From Paraburkholderia sp. (GTDB taxonomy: Bacteria > Pseudomonadota > Gammaproteobacteria > Burkholderiales > Burkholderiaceae), in assembly GCF_028283785.1 (NCBI RefSeq), contig NZ_JAPWKB010000018.1, forward strand, positions 62,001-126,000: 64,000 nt of DNA. The letters are read 5' to 3'. The notes beneath the pieces are model-generated. The model was not told the DNA's origin, made no database searches, and saw only the letters and a list, made by a program, of their open reading frames with translations. Shown one piece after another: positions 19,193-27,841 of this stretch; positions within the stretch are counted from its first letter, which is position 1; every line of letters begins with the position of its first letter. The position numbers and the translations under genes are program-made.

Positions 19193-20010
19193 GGTTGTCC
19201 CGGTTTCGCGCCGGTCTGCCTGGATCGTCCCTGTGCGGGACCGCACCTACTTTTCTTTGCTCGCGCAAAGAAAAGTAGGCAAGGAAAGCGTTTACACCGC
19301 CGCTTCGTAGCGAGTGGCGTCTACTGACTTTCGGGTAGTGGAACGCGCACGTTTTGAGTTCGCGGTCCGTTTTTCCCGGTGGCCCGCGCCCGCACATCCC
19401 GCCCGCTTCGCGGCGGTAGCCCACTTCAAAAACCCTTTTTCGCCACGCTATTTTCGGTCTTCTCGACTGTTCCGGCGTTCGGCCCGAAACGCGGTTTGGG
19501 CCATTGCATTTGCCCTCCTTAGGAGGATTCCGGCGTCGCCTCAAAGCCCGGTTTTCAACACGCGACGTACCAGCCTTCACGACCGTTCTAGCGTCCGGCC
19601 CAAAGCCCGGTTTTCGCCACGGCATTCACCCGACTTCGCGATAGTTTCGACGTTCCGAGTTGCCTGGAATTTTGCGCACGAGACTCGACCGGCGCATGCC
19701 AGGAAAATGGGGTTTGTGACCGACGGAGTCCAGCGCGCGAATGGCGCCAAGAGATAAAGACGGGGCTGTGCCCGTCGGCTGTCGCGGAGCGAACAGCCGG
19801 AACGAATGACTGCCTTGTCACCAAGTAGTGTGGTGCGGCAACTCAAATCGTGCGCGGACCACTACCCGATAATGAATAAACGCCACTCGCTACGGAGTGG
19901 CGGTGTAAACGCGCTTTCTTTTGCCTACTTTTCTTTGCGCGAGCAAAGAAAAGTAGGTCCGGTCCCGGACAGGGACGATCCAGGCAAACCACCGTGAAAC
20001 CGGGACAACC
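19193..20010 (+). repeat. Element A: 818-bp non-coding repeat with long terminal inverted repeats
   Basis: The left end (19193-19320) and right end (19880-20010) are imperfect inverted repeats of about 130 bases reading from GGTTGTCCCGGTTTCGCG inward. Each contains a 34-bp palindrome built on CCTACTTTTCTTTG and its complement (19246-19279, 19924-19957). The centre (about 19437-19690) consists of degenerate units of about 58 to 60 bases, including CAAAGCCCGGTTTTC at 19542 and 19601. No gene is supported; frames inside are open only by GC bias. A second copy in opposite orientation starts at 23360. Confidence 0.88.
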
Positions 20011-20049
20011 AAACCAGCCCAACCAACCAACCCAACCCAACCCCAACCC
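20011..20049 (+). repeat. C/A-rich simple-sequence tract at the right edge of element A
   Basis: Degenerate CCAAC/CCCAA units follow the element directly and run to the stop codon of the quinone oxidoreductase gene. They mirror, on the opposite strand, the G/T tract at the left edge. Confidence 0.7.
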
Positions 20050-21027
20050 CTACCCTGGCATCAACACCGTCGACCCCGTCGTCCTCCTCCCCTCCAGATC
20101 CCGATGTGCATCAGCCACATCCTCCAACGGATACCGTTGGTTCACACTCGCCTTGACCTTCCCGCTCACCAGCACATCGAACAGCTCCGTCGACATCGCC
20201 TCATAATCCGCGCGCTTCGCGATATACGTAAACAACGTAGGCCGCGTAAAAAACAGTGACCCGCGTCCAGCAAATTCAGATGCCTCGATCGGCGGCAACG
20301 GCCCCGTCGCATTGCCGAAACTCACGAACATCCCCAGCGGCGCAAGACAATCGAGCGAACCCGTAAACGTATCCTTCCCGATCGAGTCGTACACGACCGG
20401 CACCCCCGCTCCGTTCGTAATCTCGCGAACGCGTTTCGTGAAATCCTCACGGGTGTACACCACCGGAAAATCGCATCCGTGCGCCTTCGCAATCTCGGCC
20501 TTCTCGTCCGATCCCACGGTCCCGATCACGGTCGCGCCCAATGCCTTCGCCCATTGCACGGCAAGCAAACCGACACCGCCGGCGGCGGCGTGAATCAGGA
20601 TCGTGTCGCCCGCTTTCACCGGATACGTGCGCCGCAACAGATACTGCGTCGTCAACCCCTGCAGCATCACCGACGCACCCTGCTCGTAGCTCAACGCTTC
20701 CGGCAACTTCACGACCTGCGCCGCGGCCAGCACCCGCTCCTGCGTGTACGCGCCCGGCGGCCGCGCCACATACGCGACGCGATCGCCCGCCTTCAGGTCG
20801 CTCACGCCCGCGCCGACCGCCACGACTTCGCCCGCGGCCTCCATGCCCAATCCGTGCGGCAGCGGCAACGGATACAGACCCGTGCGGAAATACACGTCGA
20901 TATAGTTCAGCCCGACCGCGTGCTGCTTCACCCGAATCTCGCCGTTGCCCGGCTCGCCTACCTCAACGTCGACCCACTTCATCACGTCCGGGCCGCCCAC
21001 CTTGTCGAATCGAATAGCCTTGACCAT
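20050..21027 (-). CDS. qor: NADPH:quinone oxidoreductase (zinc-independent MDR, Qor-like)
   Basis: A 325-residue medium-chain dehydrogenase. The GroES-like N-terminus has HAVGLNYIDVYFRTGLYP typical of quinone oxidoreductases and lacks zinc ligands; the Rossmann motif AAAGGVGLLAVQWAKALGA lies near 149-167. The enzyme reduces quinones or related enones with NADPH. The ATG 21027 is preferred to the in-frame GTG just before it because of the GAGGAG at suitable distance. The stop abuts element A's C/A tract, so element A sits immediately 3' of the gene. Confidence 0.92.
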   Translation of the reverse strand: MVKAIRFDKVGGPDVMKWVDVEVGEPGNGEIRVKQHAVGLNYIDVYFRTGLYPLPLPHGLGMEAAGEVVAVGAGVSDLKAGDRVAYVARPPGAYTQERVLAAAQVVKLPEALSYEQGASVMLQGLTTQYLLRRTYPVKAGDTILIHAAAGGVGLLAVQWAKALGATVIGTVGSDEKAEIAKAHGCDFPVVYTREDFTKRVREITNGAGVPVVYDSIGKDTFTGSLDCLAPLGMFVSFGNATGPLPPIEASEFAGRGSLFFTRPTLFTYIAKRADYEAMSTELFDVLVSGKVKASVNQRYPLEDVADAHRDLEGRRTTGSTVLMPG

Positions 21028-21059
21028 CACGTCTCCTCGTCAATCGATAGATAGCTACG

Positions 21060-21446
21060 TCAAACTTCCTGGCGCACGCGCAACGTCAGCGCGTCGAGAA
21101 TCATCCGCGCGGTCGAAATATTCGTCGCGCACGGCACGTTGTGCACGTCGCATGCACGAACCAGCGCATTGATGTCCGGCTCGTGCGGCTGCGGCGTCAT
21201 CGGGTCACGCAGGAAAATCACCATGTCGACATTGCCTTCGGCCAGCTGCGCACCGATCTGCAAATCGCCGCCGTGCGGACCCGACAGCATCCGCTGCACC
21301 TCCAGACCGTGCGCGTCGGCAATTCGCGAACCCGTCGTGCCGGTCGCGACGATCTCGCAACGCTTCAGCGTGTCCACGTACTCGCCGGCCAGCCGGACGA
21401 TGTCGTCTTTCTTGTGATCGTGCGCGATCAATGCAATGCGGGTCAT
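21060..21446 (-). CDS. mgsA: Methylglyoxal synthase
   Basis: A 128-residue protein matching MgsA: start MTRIALIAHDHKKDD, the phosphate-binding TGTTGSRI (36-43), SGPHGGDLQIGA and the catalytic-site FLRDPMTPQPHEPDI. It converts dihydroxyacetone phosphate to methylglyoxal, a bypass used under phosphate limitation or sugar-phosphate stress. It lies 32 bases before qor on the same strand, probably one transcript. Confidence 0.95.
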   Translation of the reverse strand: MTRIALIAHDHKKDDIVRLAGEYVDTLKRCEIVATGTTGSRIADAHGLEVQRMLSGPHGGDLQIGAQLAEGNVDMVIFLRDPMTPQPHEPDINALVRACDVHNVPCATNISTARMILDALTLRVRQEV

Positions 21447-21598
21447 GACCTGAGACTCCTGATGTCGATGTGATTGTCGTTATGGATGCTGCACGGTGCG
21501 CGCCACGCTCGCCCTGCCGGCTGCGTCGCGCGTCCGTTCGATTTCGATACTTGCCCGATCCGTGCTGCATATGTGCTGGGTATGTGCCCGGTACCTGC

Positions 21599-22378
21599 TC
21601 AATACGTGCCCGGATAGGCGCCGCCGTCGAGCAGCCAGTTTTGTCCGGTGATATAGCCGGCGTGGACGCTGCACAGAAACGCGCACGCGCGGCCGAACTC
21701 GTCGGGCGTGCCGAAGCGGCCGGCGGGAATCGTCGCCATGCGTCTGCGGCGAACTTCGTCGAGCGGAAGATTCTGACCTTTCGATTGCGCTTCGAAGGTC
21801 GCGCCGATGCGGTCGGTATCGAACAGGCCGGGCAACAGGTTGTTGATCGTCACGCCGGTGCTGGCCACCTTGCGCGCAACGCCCGCGACGAAGCCGGTCA
21901 AGCCCGAGCGCGCGCCGTTCGACAGGCCGAGCACATCGATCGGCGCCTTCACCGACGAACTCGTGATGTTGACGATACGCCCGAACCCGCGCGCGCTCAT
22001 GGTGTCGATCGTCGCCTTGATCAGTTCGATCGGTGTCAGCATGTTGGCTTCGAGCGCGCGCAGCCAGTCGTCGTGAGTGAAATCGCGGAAATCGCCGGGC
22101 GGCGGGCCGCCGGCGTTGTTGACGAGGATGTCGGGCTGCGGGCACGCGGCGAGCGCGGCCGCGCGGCCTTCGGGCGTGGTGATGTCGCACGCCACCGCGA
22201 TCACGTCGACGCCGGTGGTGGCGCGAATGGCGGCGGCGGTCGATTCGAGCGTTTCGGCGGTGCGCGCGACGATCGTCACGTTGACGCCTTCCGCGGCGAG
22301 CGCCTGTGCGCAACCGCGTCCGAGCCCTTTGCTGGCAGCGCAAACCAGTGCGTTGCGTCCGGCGATTCCCATATCCAT
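21599..22378 (-). CDS. SDR family oxidoreductase lacking the usual Tyr-Lys pair
   Basis: A 259-residue short-chain dehydrogenase-like protein starting MDMGIAGRNALV after a purine-rich AGAGGAA. It has CAASKGLG (13-20), NNAGG and NITSSS, and ends ITGQNWLLDGG. At the usual YxxxK position the sequence reads LGLSNGARSGL, so the catalytic Tyr and Lys are not where expected. The sequence suggests an atypical 3-oxoacyl-reductase-like group rather than a decayed gene, since the frame is intact and the rest well conserved. Substrate unknown. Confidence 0.85.
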   Translation of the reverse strand: MDMGIAGRNALVCAASKGLGRGCAQALAAEGVNVTIVARTAETLESTAAAIRATTGVDVIAVACDITTPEGRAAALAACPQPDILVNNAGGPPPGDFRDFTHDDWLRALEANMLTPIELIKATIDTMSARGFGRIVNITSSSVKAPIDVLGLSNGARSGLTGFVAGVARKVASTGVTINNLLPGLFDTDRIGATFEAQSKGQNLPLDEVRRRRMATIPAGRFGTPDEFGRACAFLCSVHAGYITGQNWLLDGGAYPGTY

Positions 22379-22667
22379 GTGCGATTCCTCTTTATGACGG
22401 TGTCTCGGTCTGCGCGGAACCGGCGCGGCCCGCGCGATCGATCCGCGCGGGCGGTTCGATGCGGCGGACCGGTTGTGCCGGCGAGTTTCCCCGATTCTAG
22501 AAGAATCGGTGCCGGAATGCCGCGCGCCGGACGGATGCGGCTTTAAATCTCCGGTATCTTCGGCGGAGAGTTTCGGTAAACTTGCAGCCGTGGCGCGAGA
22601 TGGCGCCGGCGATGTGCCGGCAGTCCCCGCGCCGACCGATTCCTCTTGCCGACGCCTCACGCCCGCC

Positions 22668-23318
22668 ATGACCCAGGACAGCCGCTTTCCCAATCTTTTC
22701 ATCCTCGATCACCCGCTGATCCAGCACAAGCTGTCGCACATGCGCGACCGCGACACGTCGACGCGGACGTTTCGCGAACTGCTGCGCGAGATCACGTTGC
22801 TGATGGGTTACGAAATCACGCGCAATCTGCCGATGACGACCCGTCGGGTGCAGACGCCGCTGGTGGAGATCGACGCGCCGGTGATCGCCGGCAAGAAGCT
22901 GGCGATCGTGCCGGTGTTGCGGGCCGGAGTCGGGATGTCGGACGGGCTGCTGGAGCTGATTCCGTCGGCGCGGGTCGGGCATATCGGCGTGTATCGGGCG
23001 GACGATCATCGTCCGGTCGAATATCTGGTGAAGTTGCCGGATCTCGAAGACCGGACGTTTATCCTGTGCGATCCGATGGTGGCGACCGGTTATTCGGCGG
23101 CGCACGCGGTGGATGTGTTGAAGCGGCGTAACGTGCCGGGCGAGAACATCATGTTTCTGGCGCTGGTGGCCGCGCCTGAAGGCGTGCAGGTGTTTCAGGA
23201 TGCCCATCCGGATGTGAAGCTTTATGTGGCTTCGCTGGATTCGCATCTGAATGAGCATGCTTACATCATTCCGGGGTTGGGGGATGCTGGGGATCGGTTG
23301 TTCGGGACCAAGAATTGA
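22668..23318 (+). CDS. upp: Uracil phosphoribosyltransferase
   Basis: A 216-residue enzyme with the start MTQDSRFPNLFILDHPLIQHKL, the segment VPVLRAGVGM and the PRPP-binding loop FILCDPMVATGYSA, ending LGDAGDRLFGTKN. It salvages uracil to UMP. Frame upstream of 22668 continues but shows no conserved sequence. Element B begins 41 bases after the stop. Confidence 0.97.
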   Translation: MTQDSRFPNLFILDHPLIQHKLSHMRDRDTSTRTFRELLREITLLMGYEITRNLPMTTRRVQTPLVEIDAPVIAGKKLAIVPVLRAGVGMSDGLLELIPSARVGHIGVYRADDHRPVEYLVKLPDLEDRTFILCDPMVATGYSAAHAVDVLKRRNVPGENIMFLALVAAPEGVQVFQDAHPDVKLYVASLDSHLNEHAYIIPGLGDAGDRLFGTKN

Positions 23319-23359
23319 TGGTTTAGGTTTGGTTTTTGGTTTTTGGTTTTGTTGGTTGT
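23319..23359 (+). repeat. G/T-rich tract at the left edge of element B
   Basis: GGTTT/GGTTG units directly after the upp stop, the same arrangement and strand polarity as at the left edge of element A. Confidence 0.7.
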
Positions 23360-23966
23360 GGTTGTCCCGGTTTCGCGTCGGTATGCCTGGTTCGTCCCTG
23401 TGCGGGACCGCACCTACTTTTCTTTGCTCGCGCAAAGAAAAGTAGGCAAAAGAAAGCGCGTTTACACCACCACTTCGTAGCGAGTGGCGTTTATTCATTA
23501 TCGGGTAGTGGTCCGCGCACGATTTGAGTTGCCGCACCACTTAACCTGGTGACAAGGCAGTCATTCGTTCCGGCTGTTCGCTCCGCGACAGCCGTTGGGC
23601 ACAGCCCCGTCTTTTTCTCTCAGCGCCATTCGCGCGCTGCACTCCGTCGGTCACAACACCCTTTTTCCTGGCATGCGCCGGTCTAGTCTCGCGCGCGAAA
23701 TTCCTCGCTACGCGGCCCGTCGAAACCATCGTGAAGGTAGGCTATTAGTGCGTGGAAAACCGGCCTTTGCACCGACGCCGGAACCGTCGAAAACGCTGGC
23801 AAATGACGTGCCGCAAACGGGTTGTTGAAGTGGGCTACCGCCGCGAAGCGGGCGGGATGTGCGGGCGCGGACCACCGGGAAAAACGGACCGCCAAGTCCA
23901 AACGTGCGCGGTCCACTACCCGAAAAATACTAGACGCCACTCGCTACGAAGCGCGAGGTAAACGCG

Positions 23967-25201
23967 GCGGATTCAACCGGTCGTTGCAACACATCTGTTC
24001 CAATACGGAATCGGAGAGTGGAGCACCATGGAACGACAGAGGAAACATTGGCTAAACGCGCAGCAGAAGAGCGATATCTGGAAGATGTGGCGCGCAGGAG
24101 AGTCGCTGAGTGCCATCGCGCGCATGCTCGGGCGTCACCCAAGCGGGGTTTGTCGGGTCATCTGTAAAACTGGGGGAATTTCTCCGGTCGCCCGCACACG
24201 ATCAGCGCGGTCGCTGACACTTGCCGAACGCGAGGAGATCTCGCGAGCTTTGGTTGCAGGCATGTCAATGTGTCAGATCGCGTTGCAACTGGGGCGCTCG
24301 ACATCCACCATTACGCGGGAAGTCGCGCGCAATGGTGGCAGCCACAGATATCGTGCACACGAGGCCGATGCCAATGCATGGGAGCGGGCGCGGCGCCCCA
24401 AGGCGTGTGTGCTGTCGGAGAATGCCCGGCTTCGCCACTGGTAGCAGCCAAGCTCAAACTACAATGGGCTCCTGTACAGATAGCAGGGTGGCTGCGGCGT
24501 GAGTTCCGGGGCAACAAGGACATGCAGATATCTCACGAAACGATTTACCGAAGCCTGTTTATCCAGGCGCGAGGTGTCCTTAAGAAGGAACTCGTTGCCC
24601 ATCTCCGTACGAACCGTCTGATGCGTCAGGCGAAGCTTGCCTCGGCAAGCGGCCAGGGCAGAGGCAGGATAAGCGAGGCGGTGTCGATCAGTGAACGCCC
24701 GGCCGAGGCGGACGACCGGGCGGTGCCGGGTCACTGGGAAGGTGATCTTCTGGCCGGCTCGGGTAACAGCTATATCGCCACACTGGTGGAGCGGCACTCG
24801 CGTTATGTGATGCTGGTCAAGGTCGCAGGCAAAGATACGGCAAGTGTGGTGTCCGCGCTGATAAAGCAGGTGAACAAACTGCTTAAGCAGAACTACGCCG
24901 GTCGCTGACATGGGATCGCGGCACAGAGATGGCGAGCCACAAGAAATTCACGATTGCCACGGACGTACAGGTGTATTTCTGCGATCCGCAAAGTCCGTGG
25001 CAGCGAGGCAGCAACGAGAACACGAACGGTCTTCTGCGTCAGTACTTCCCCAAGGGGGTGCCGGTGGACGGCTATTCGCAGGCTGAGCTAAACAAGGTTG
25101 CCGCGCGCCTGAATGGTCGGCCTCGCCAGACCCTGCAATTTATGAACCCTGCTGAAAAACTGGCAGAAACGTTGGGGGTTGCATTGACCGGTTGAATCCG
25201 C
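23967..25201 (+). mobile_element. IS30-family insertion sequence (about 1235 bp), inside element B
   Basis: Ends are perfect inverted repeats GCGGATTCAACCGGTC and GACCGGTTGAATCCGC. The flanks read CGCG on both sides (23963-23966 and 25202-25205); the uninterrupted copy in element A has one CGCG in TAAACGCGCTTTC, so a short target duplication is likely, although the palindromic flank leaves its exact length uncertain. One transposase gene fills the element. Confidence 0.88.
24028..25195 (+). pseudogene. IS30-family transposase, frameshifted
   Basis: Three consecutive reading frames together encode a full IS30-type transposase: 24028-24444 (helix-turn-helix, LTLAEREEISRAL and ITREVARNGG), then the central part with IAGWL and GHWEGDLL (first catalytic Asp), and from about 24891 TWDRGTEMASHKKF (second Asp) and SPWQRGSNENTNGLLRQYFP (catalytic Glu). 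The frame changes fit 1-base deletions at about 24438 (CAC-CTGG expected) and 24890 (CAG-GAA expected). All DDE residues survive but no single frame encodes them, so the copy is probably inactive unless the deletions are sequencing errors. Confidence 0.87.
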
Positions 25202-25302
25202 CGCGCTTTCTTTTGCCTACTTTTCTTTGCGCGAGCAAAGAAAAGTAGGTGCGGTCCCGCACAGGGACGATCCAGGCAAACCGACGTGAAACCGGGACAA
25301 CC

Positions 25303-25378
25303 AAACCAAACCAACCCCAAACCAAGCCCAAACCAACCCAAAACCAACCCACCCCCAGTTCCGAATCCCCAATCCCCC
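25303..25378 (+). repeat. C/A-rich tract at the right edge of element B
   Basis: CCAAACC/CCAACCC units continue from the element edge for about 75 bases, the mirror of the G/T tract on its left. The remaining ~290 bases to the next gene (25379-25670) hold no supported gene, only the leader of the YebC-family gene. Confidence 0.7.
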
Positions 25379-25670
25379 ACCCCCTCCCATGATAAAATTC
25401 ACATCCGCTCAACAAGCGGCTCAGCTTGCACCACAACGCGGCGCAGCGCGCTTTTCGCCGGTTTCGGCGTCCAAAGCCCACGCCCGCGCGGCCCGCTGCA
25501 TCGCGAGGCGCACGCCGCACCACGCGCCCAACAGCGCCCGCGCACGCGTCACCACGCAGCTGAGACCGGTCTGACATCGCGGCGCCGCACGACGTAACCT
25601 GCACGCGCCCGACATCGCAACGACAATAGGACTATGCGTGCGCCCGCTGGCGCGCGCGACGGAGAAAGGT

Positions 25671-26399
25671 ATGGCGGGTCACTCGAAATGGGCCAACATC
25701 AAGCATAAAAAGGCAGCGGCCGACGCAAAACGCGGCAAGGTCTGGACGCGCCTCATCAAGGAAATTCAGGTGGCGGCCCGTATGGGCGGAGGCGATATCG
25801 ACTCCAATCCGCGCCTGCGCCTCGCCGTCGATAAAGCCTACGACGCCAATATGCCCAAAGACAACGTCAACCGCGCCATCCAGCGTGGCACCGGCGGCGT
25901 CGACGGCGCAAGCTACGAAGAAATCCGCTACGAAGGCTACGGCATCAATGGCGCGGCCATCATCGTCGATACGATGACCGATAACCGCGTGCGCACCGTC
26001 GCCGAAGTCCGTCACGCATTCTCGAAGTTCGGCGGCAATATGGGCACGGACGGCTCGGTGTCGTTCATGTTCGATCACGTCGGCCAGTTCCTGTTCGCTC
26101 CCGGCACGCCGGAAGACAAACTGATGGACGCCGCGCTCGAAGCCGGCGCCGACGACGTCGTCACGAACGACGACGGCAGCATCGAAGTGGTCTGCCCACC
26201 CAACGATTTCCAGCAGGTCAAATCGGCGCTCGAAACAGCCGGCTTCAAGGCCGAACTCGCCGACGTCACGATGAAACCTCAGACGGAAGTCGAGTTCACC
26301 GGCGACGACGCGCTCAAGATGCAAAAGCTGCTCGACGCGCTCGAAAACCTCGACGACGTGCAGGAAGTCTATACAAACGCTGCAATCGCCGAAGAGTAA
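25671..26399 (+). CDS. YebC/PmpR family transcriptional regulator
   Basis: A 242-residue protein beginning MAGHSKWANIKHKKAAADAK, the universal start of this family, then the GxxxDNPRLR-like SNPRLRLAVDKA and MPKDNVNRAIQRG segments. Known members act as DNA-binding regulators, and recent work links some to ribosome stalling relief; the exact role here is not predictable. ATG has a good GGAGAAAGGT upstream. Confidence 0.95.
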   Translation: MAGHSKWANIKHKKAAADAKRGKVWTRLIKEIQVAARMGGGDIDSNPRLRLAVDKAYDANMPKDNVNRAIQRGTGGVDGASYEEIRYEGYGINGAAIIVDTMTDNRVRTVAEVRHAFSKFGGNMGTDGSVSFMFDHVGQFLFAPGTPEDKLMDAALEAGADDVVTNDDGSIEVVCPPNDFQQVKSALETAGFKAELADVTMKPQTEVEFTGDDALKMQKLLDALENLDDVQEVYTNAAIAEE

Positions 26400-26451
26400 T
26401 CCGGCAAACCCGCCTGCGCCACGCGCCCGGGCGGTGCTTCAGGTTTGGCAA

Positions 26452-26497
26452 GCTGGCACGGCGGCTGCGCATCGAAGATGCAGCACCGCGAGCCAGC
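26452..26497 (+). other. Imperfect stem-loop between yebC-like gene and purD
   Basis: GCTGGC and GCCAGC close an imperfect hairpin with an inner CATC-GAA-GATG stem. There is no T-run after it, so it may be a leader structure or a weak terminator. Confidence 0.3.
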
Positions 26498-26563
26498 CGG
26501 TTTCGATCACGGCTCGCGTCATCGCGCGGGCCGTTTATGGTTTTTAAGTCTTCGGGGAATTAC

Positions 26564-27841
26564 ATGAAGTTACTCGTCGTCGGTTCCGGCGGTCGCGAAC
26601 ACGCGCTCGCATGGAAGCTCGCGCAATCGCCGCGGGTCCAGCTCGTCTATGTCGCCCCGGGCAACGGCGGCACGGCGCAGGACGAACGCCTGCGCAATCT
26701 CGACATCACCGATCTCGACGCCCTCGCCGATTTCGTCGAGAAAGAACAGATCGCGTTCACGCTGGTCGGCCCGGAAACCCCGCTCGCAGCCGGCATCGTC
26801 AACCTGTTCCGCGCCCGCGGTCTGAAGATTTTCGGCCCGACGAAGGAAGCGGCGCAGCTCGAAAGCTCGAAAGACTTCGCGAAGGCGTTCATGAAGCGCC
26901 ACGCGATCCCGACGGCGGAATACGAGACCTTCTCCGATGTCGCCGCCGCACACGCGTACCTCGACGCGAAGGGCGCGCCGATCGTCATCAAGGCCGACGG
27001 CCTCGCGGCTGGCAAGGGCGTGGTGGTCGCGCAGTCGCTGGAAGAGGCGCATCAGGCGGTCGATATGATGCTGTCCGACAACAAGCTCGGCGATGCAGGC
27101 GCGCGCGTCGTGATCGAAGAATTCCTGACGGGCGAAGAAGCCAGCTTTATCGTGATGGTCGACGGCAAGCACGTGCTGCCGCTCGCATCGAGCCAGGATC
27201 ACAAGCGCCTGCTCGACGCCGATCAGGGCCCGAACACGGGCGGCATGGGCGCCTACTCGCCCGCACCGATCGTCACGCCGCAACTGCACGCACGCGTGAT
27301 GCGCGAAATCATCCTGCCCACCGTGCGCGGCATGGAAAAAGAAGGCATCCGCTTCACCGGTTATCTGTATGCCGGCCTGATGATCGACGCGCAAGGCAAC
27401 CCGAAAACGCTCGAATTCAACTGCCGGATGGGCGACCCGGAAACGCAGCCGATCATGGCGCGTCTGAAGGGCGACTATTCGAAAGTGGTCGAGCAGGCGA
27501 TTGCCGGCACGCTCGACACGGTCGAACTCGAATGGGACCGCCGCACCGCGCTGGGCGTCGTGCTGGCCGCGCACAACTATCCGGACACGCCGCGCAAGGG
27601 CGACCGGATCAACGACATTCCGGCCGAAAACACGGACTCCGTCACGTTCCATGCGGGCACGACCCTCAAGGACGGTACGCTGACCACGTCGGGCGGCCGC
27701 GTGCTGTGCGTCGTCGGGCTGGCGGATTCGGTGCGCAGCGCGCAGTCGGTTGCGTATGAAGCGATCAACCAGATCTCGTTCGACGGCATGCAGTATCGTC
27801 GCGATATCGGTTATCGCGCGGTCAACCGCAAGCACGGCTAA
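26564..27841 (+). CDS. purD: Phosphoribosylamine-glycine ligase (GAR synthetase)
   Basis: A 425-residue ATP-grasp enzyme. It starts MKLLVVGSGGREHALAWKL, has the central GPNTGGMGAYSPAP and the FNCRMGDPETQ metal/ATP site. It catalyses the second step of purine synthesis. ATG 26564 is chosen over the in-frame codon 27 bases upstream since the protein then begins at the conserved methionine. Confidence 0.97.
   Translation: MKLLVVGSGGREHALAWKLAQSPRVQLVYVAPGNGGTAQDERLRNLDITDLDALADFVEKEQIAFTLVGPETPLAAGIVNLFRARGLKIFGPTKEAAQLESSKDFAKAFMKRHAIPTAEYETFSDVAAAHAYLDAKGAPIVIKADGLAAGKGVVVAQSLEEAHQAVDMMLSDNKLGDAGARVVIEEFLTGEEASFIVMVDGKHVLPLASSQDHKRLLDADQGPNTGGMGAYSPAPIVTPQLHARVMREIILPTVRGMEKEGIRFTGYLYAGLMIDAQGNPKTLEFNCRMGDPETQPIMARLKGDYSKVVEQAIAGTLDTVELEWDRRTALGVVLAAHNYPDTPRKGDRINDIPAENTDSVTFHAGTTLKDGTLTTSGGRVLCVVGLADSVRSAQSVAYEAINQISFDGMQYRRDIGYRAVNRKHG

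Larger units (their letters stand above)
23360..25302 (-). repeat. Element B: second copy of the terminal-inverted-repeat element, interrupted by an IS
   Basis: Same structure as element A but with its interior in the reverse orientation: sequence found at A's right side (near 19805-19890) appears reverse-complemented at 23475-23565, and A's left side reappears at 23819-23955. The 34-bp palindromes are at 23413-23446 and 25216-25249. Inverted-repeat ends are 23360-23490 and 23934-25302, the latter split by the insertion. Without the IS it is about 704 bases, some 114 shorter than A, because the central array of ~58-base units is shorter. Non-coding. Confidence 0.87.

Noticed and set aside
19020..19997. 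Several open frames of 60-200 codons inside element A on both strands
   Set aside because: They cross the palindromes and repeat units, have Arg/Pro/Ala-rich composition and no conserved motifs, and different copies give different lengths. They are artefacts of repeat sequence.
22497..23540. A 347-codon minus-strand frame overlapping upp
   Set aside because: It lies antisense to upp and runs into element B; the plus strand has the conserved upp protein.
23541..23940. Open frames in the interior of element B
   Set aside because: Same repeat-derived frames as in element A; no ribosome-binding sites or conserved features.
25389..25574. A 61-codon frame before the YebC-family gene
   Set aside because: No ribosome-binding site, Ala/Arg-rich composition and no conserved motif; not reported as a gene.
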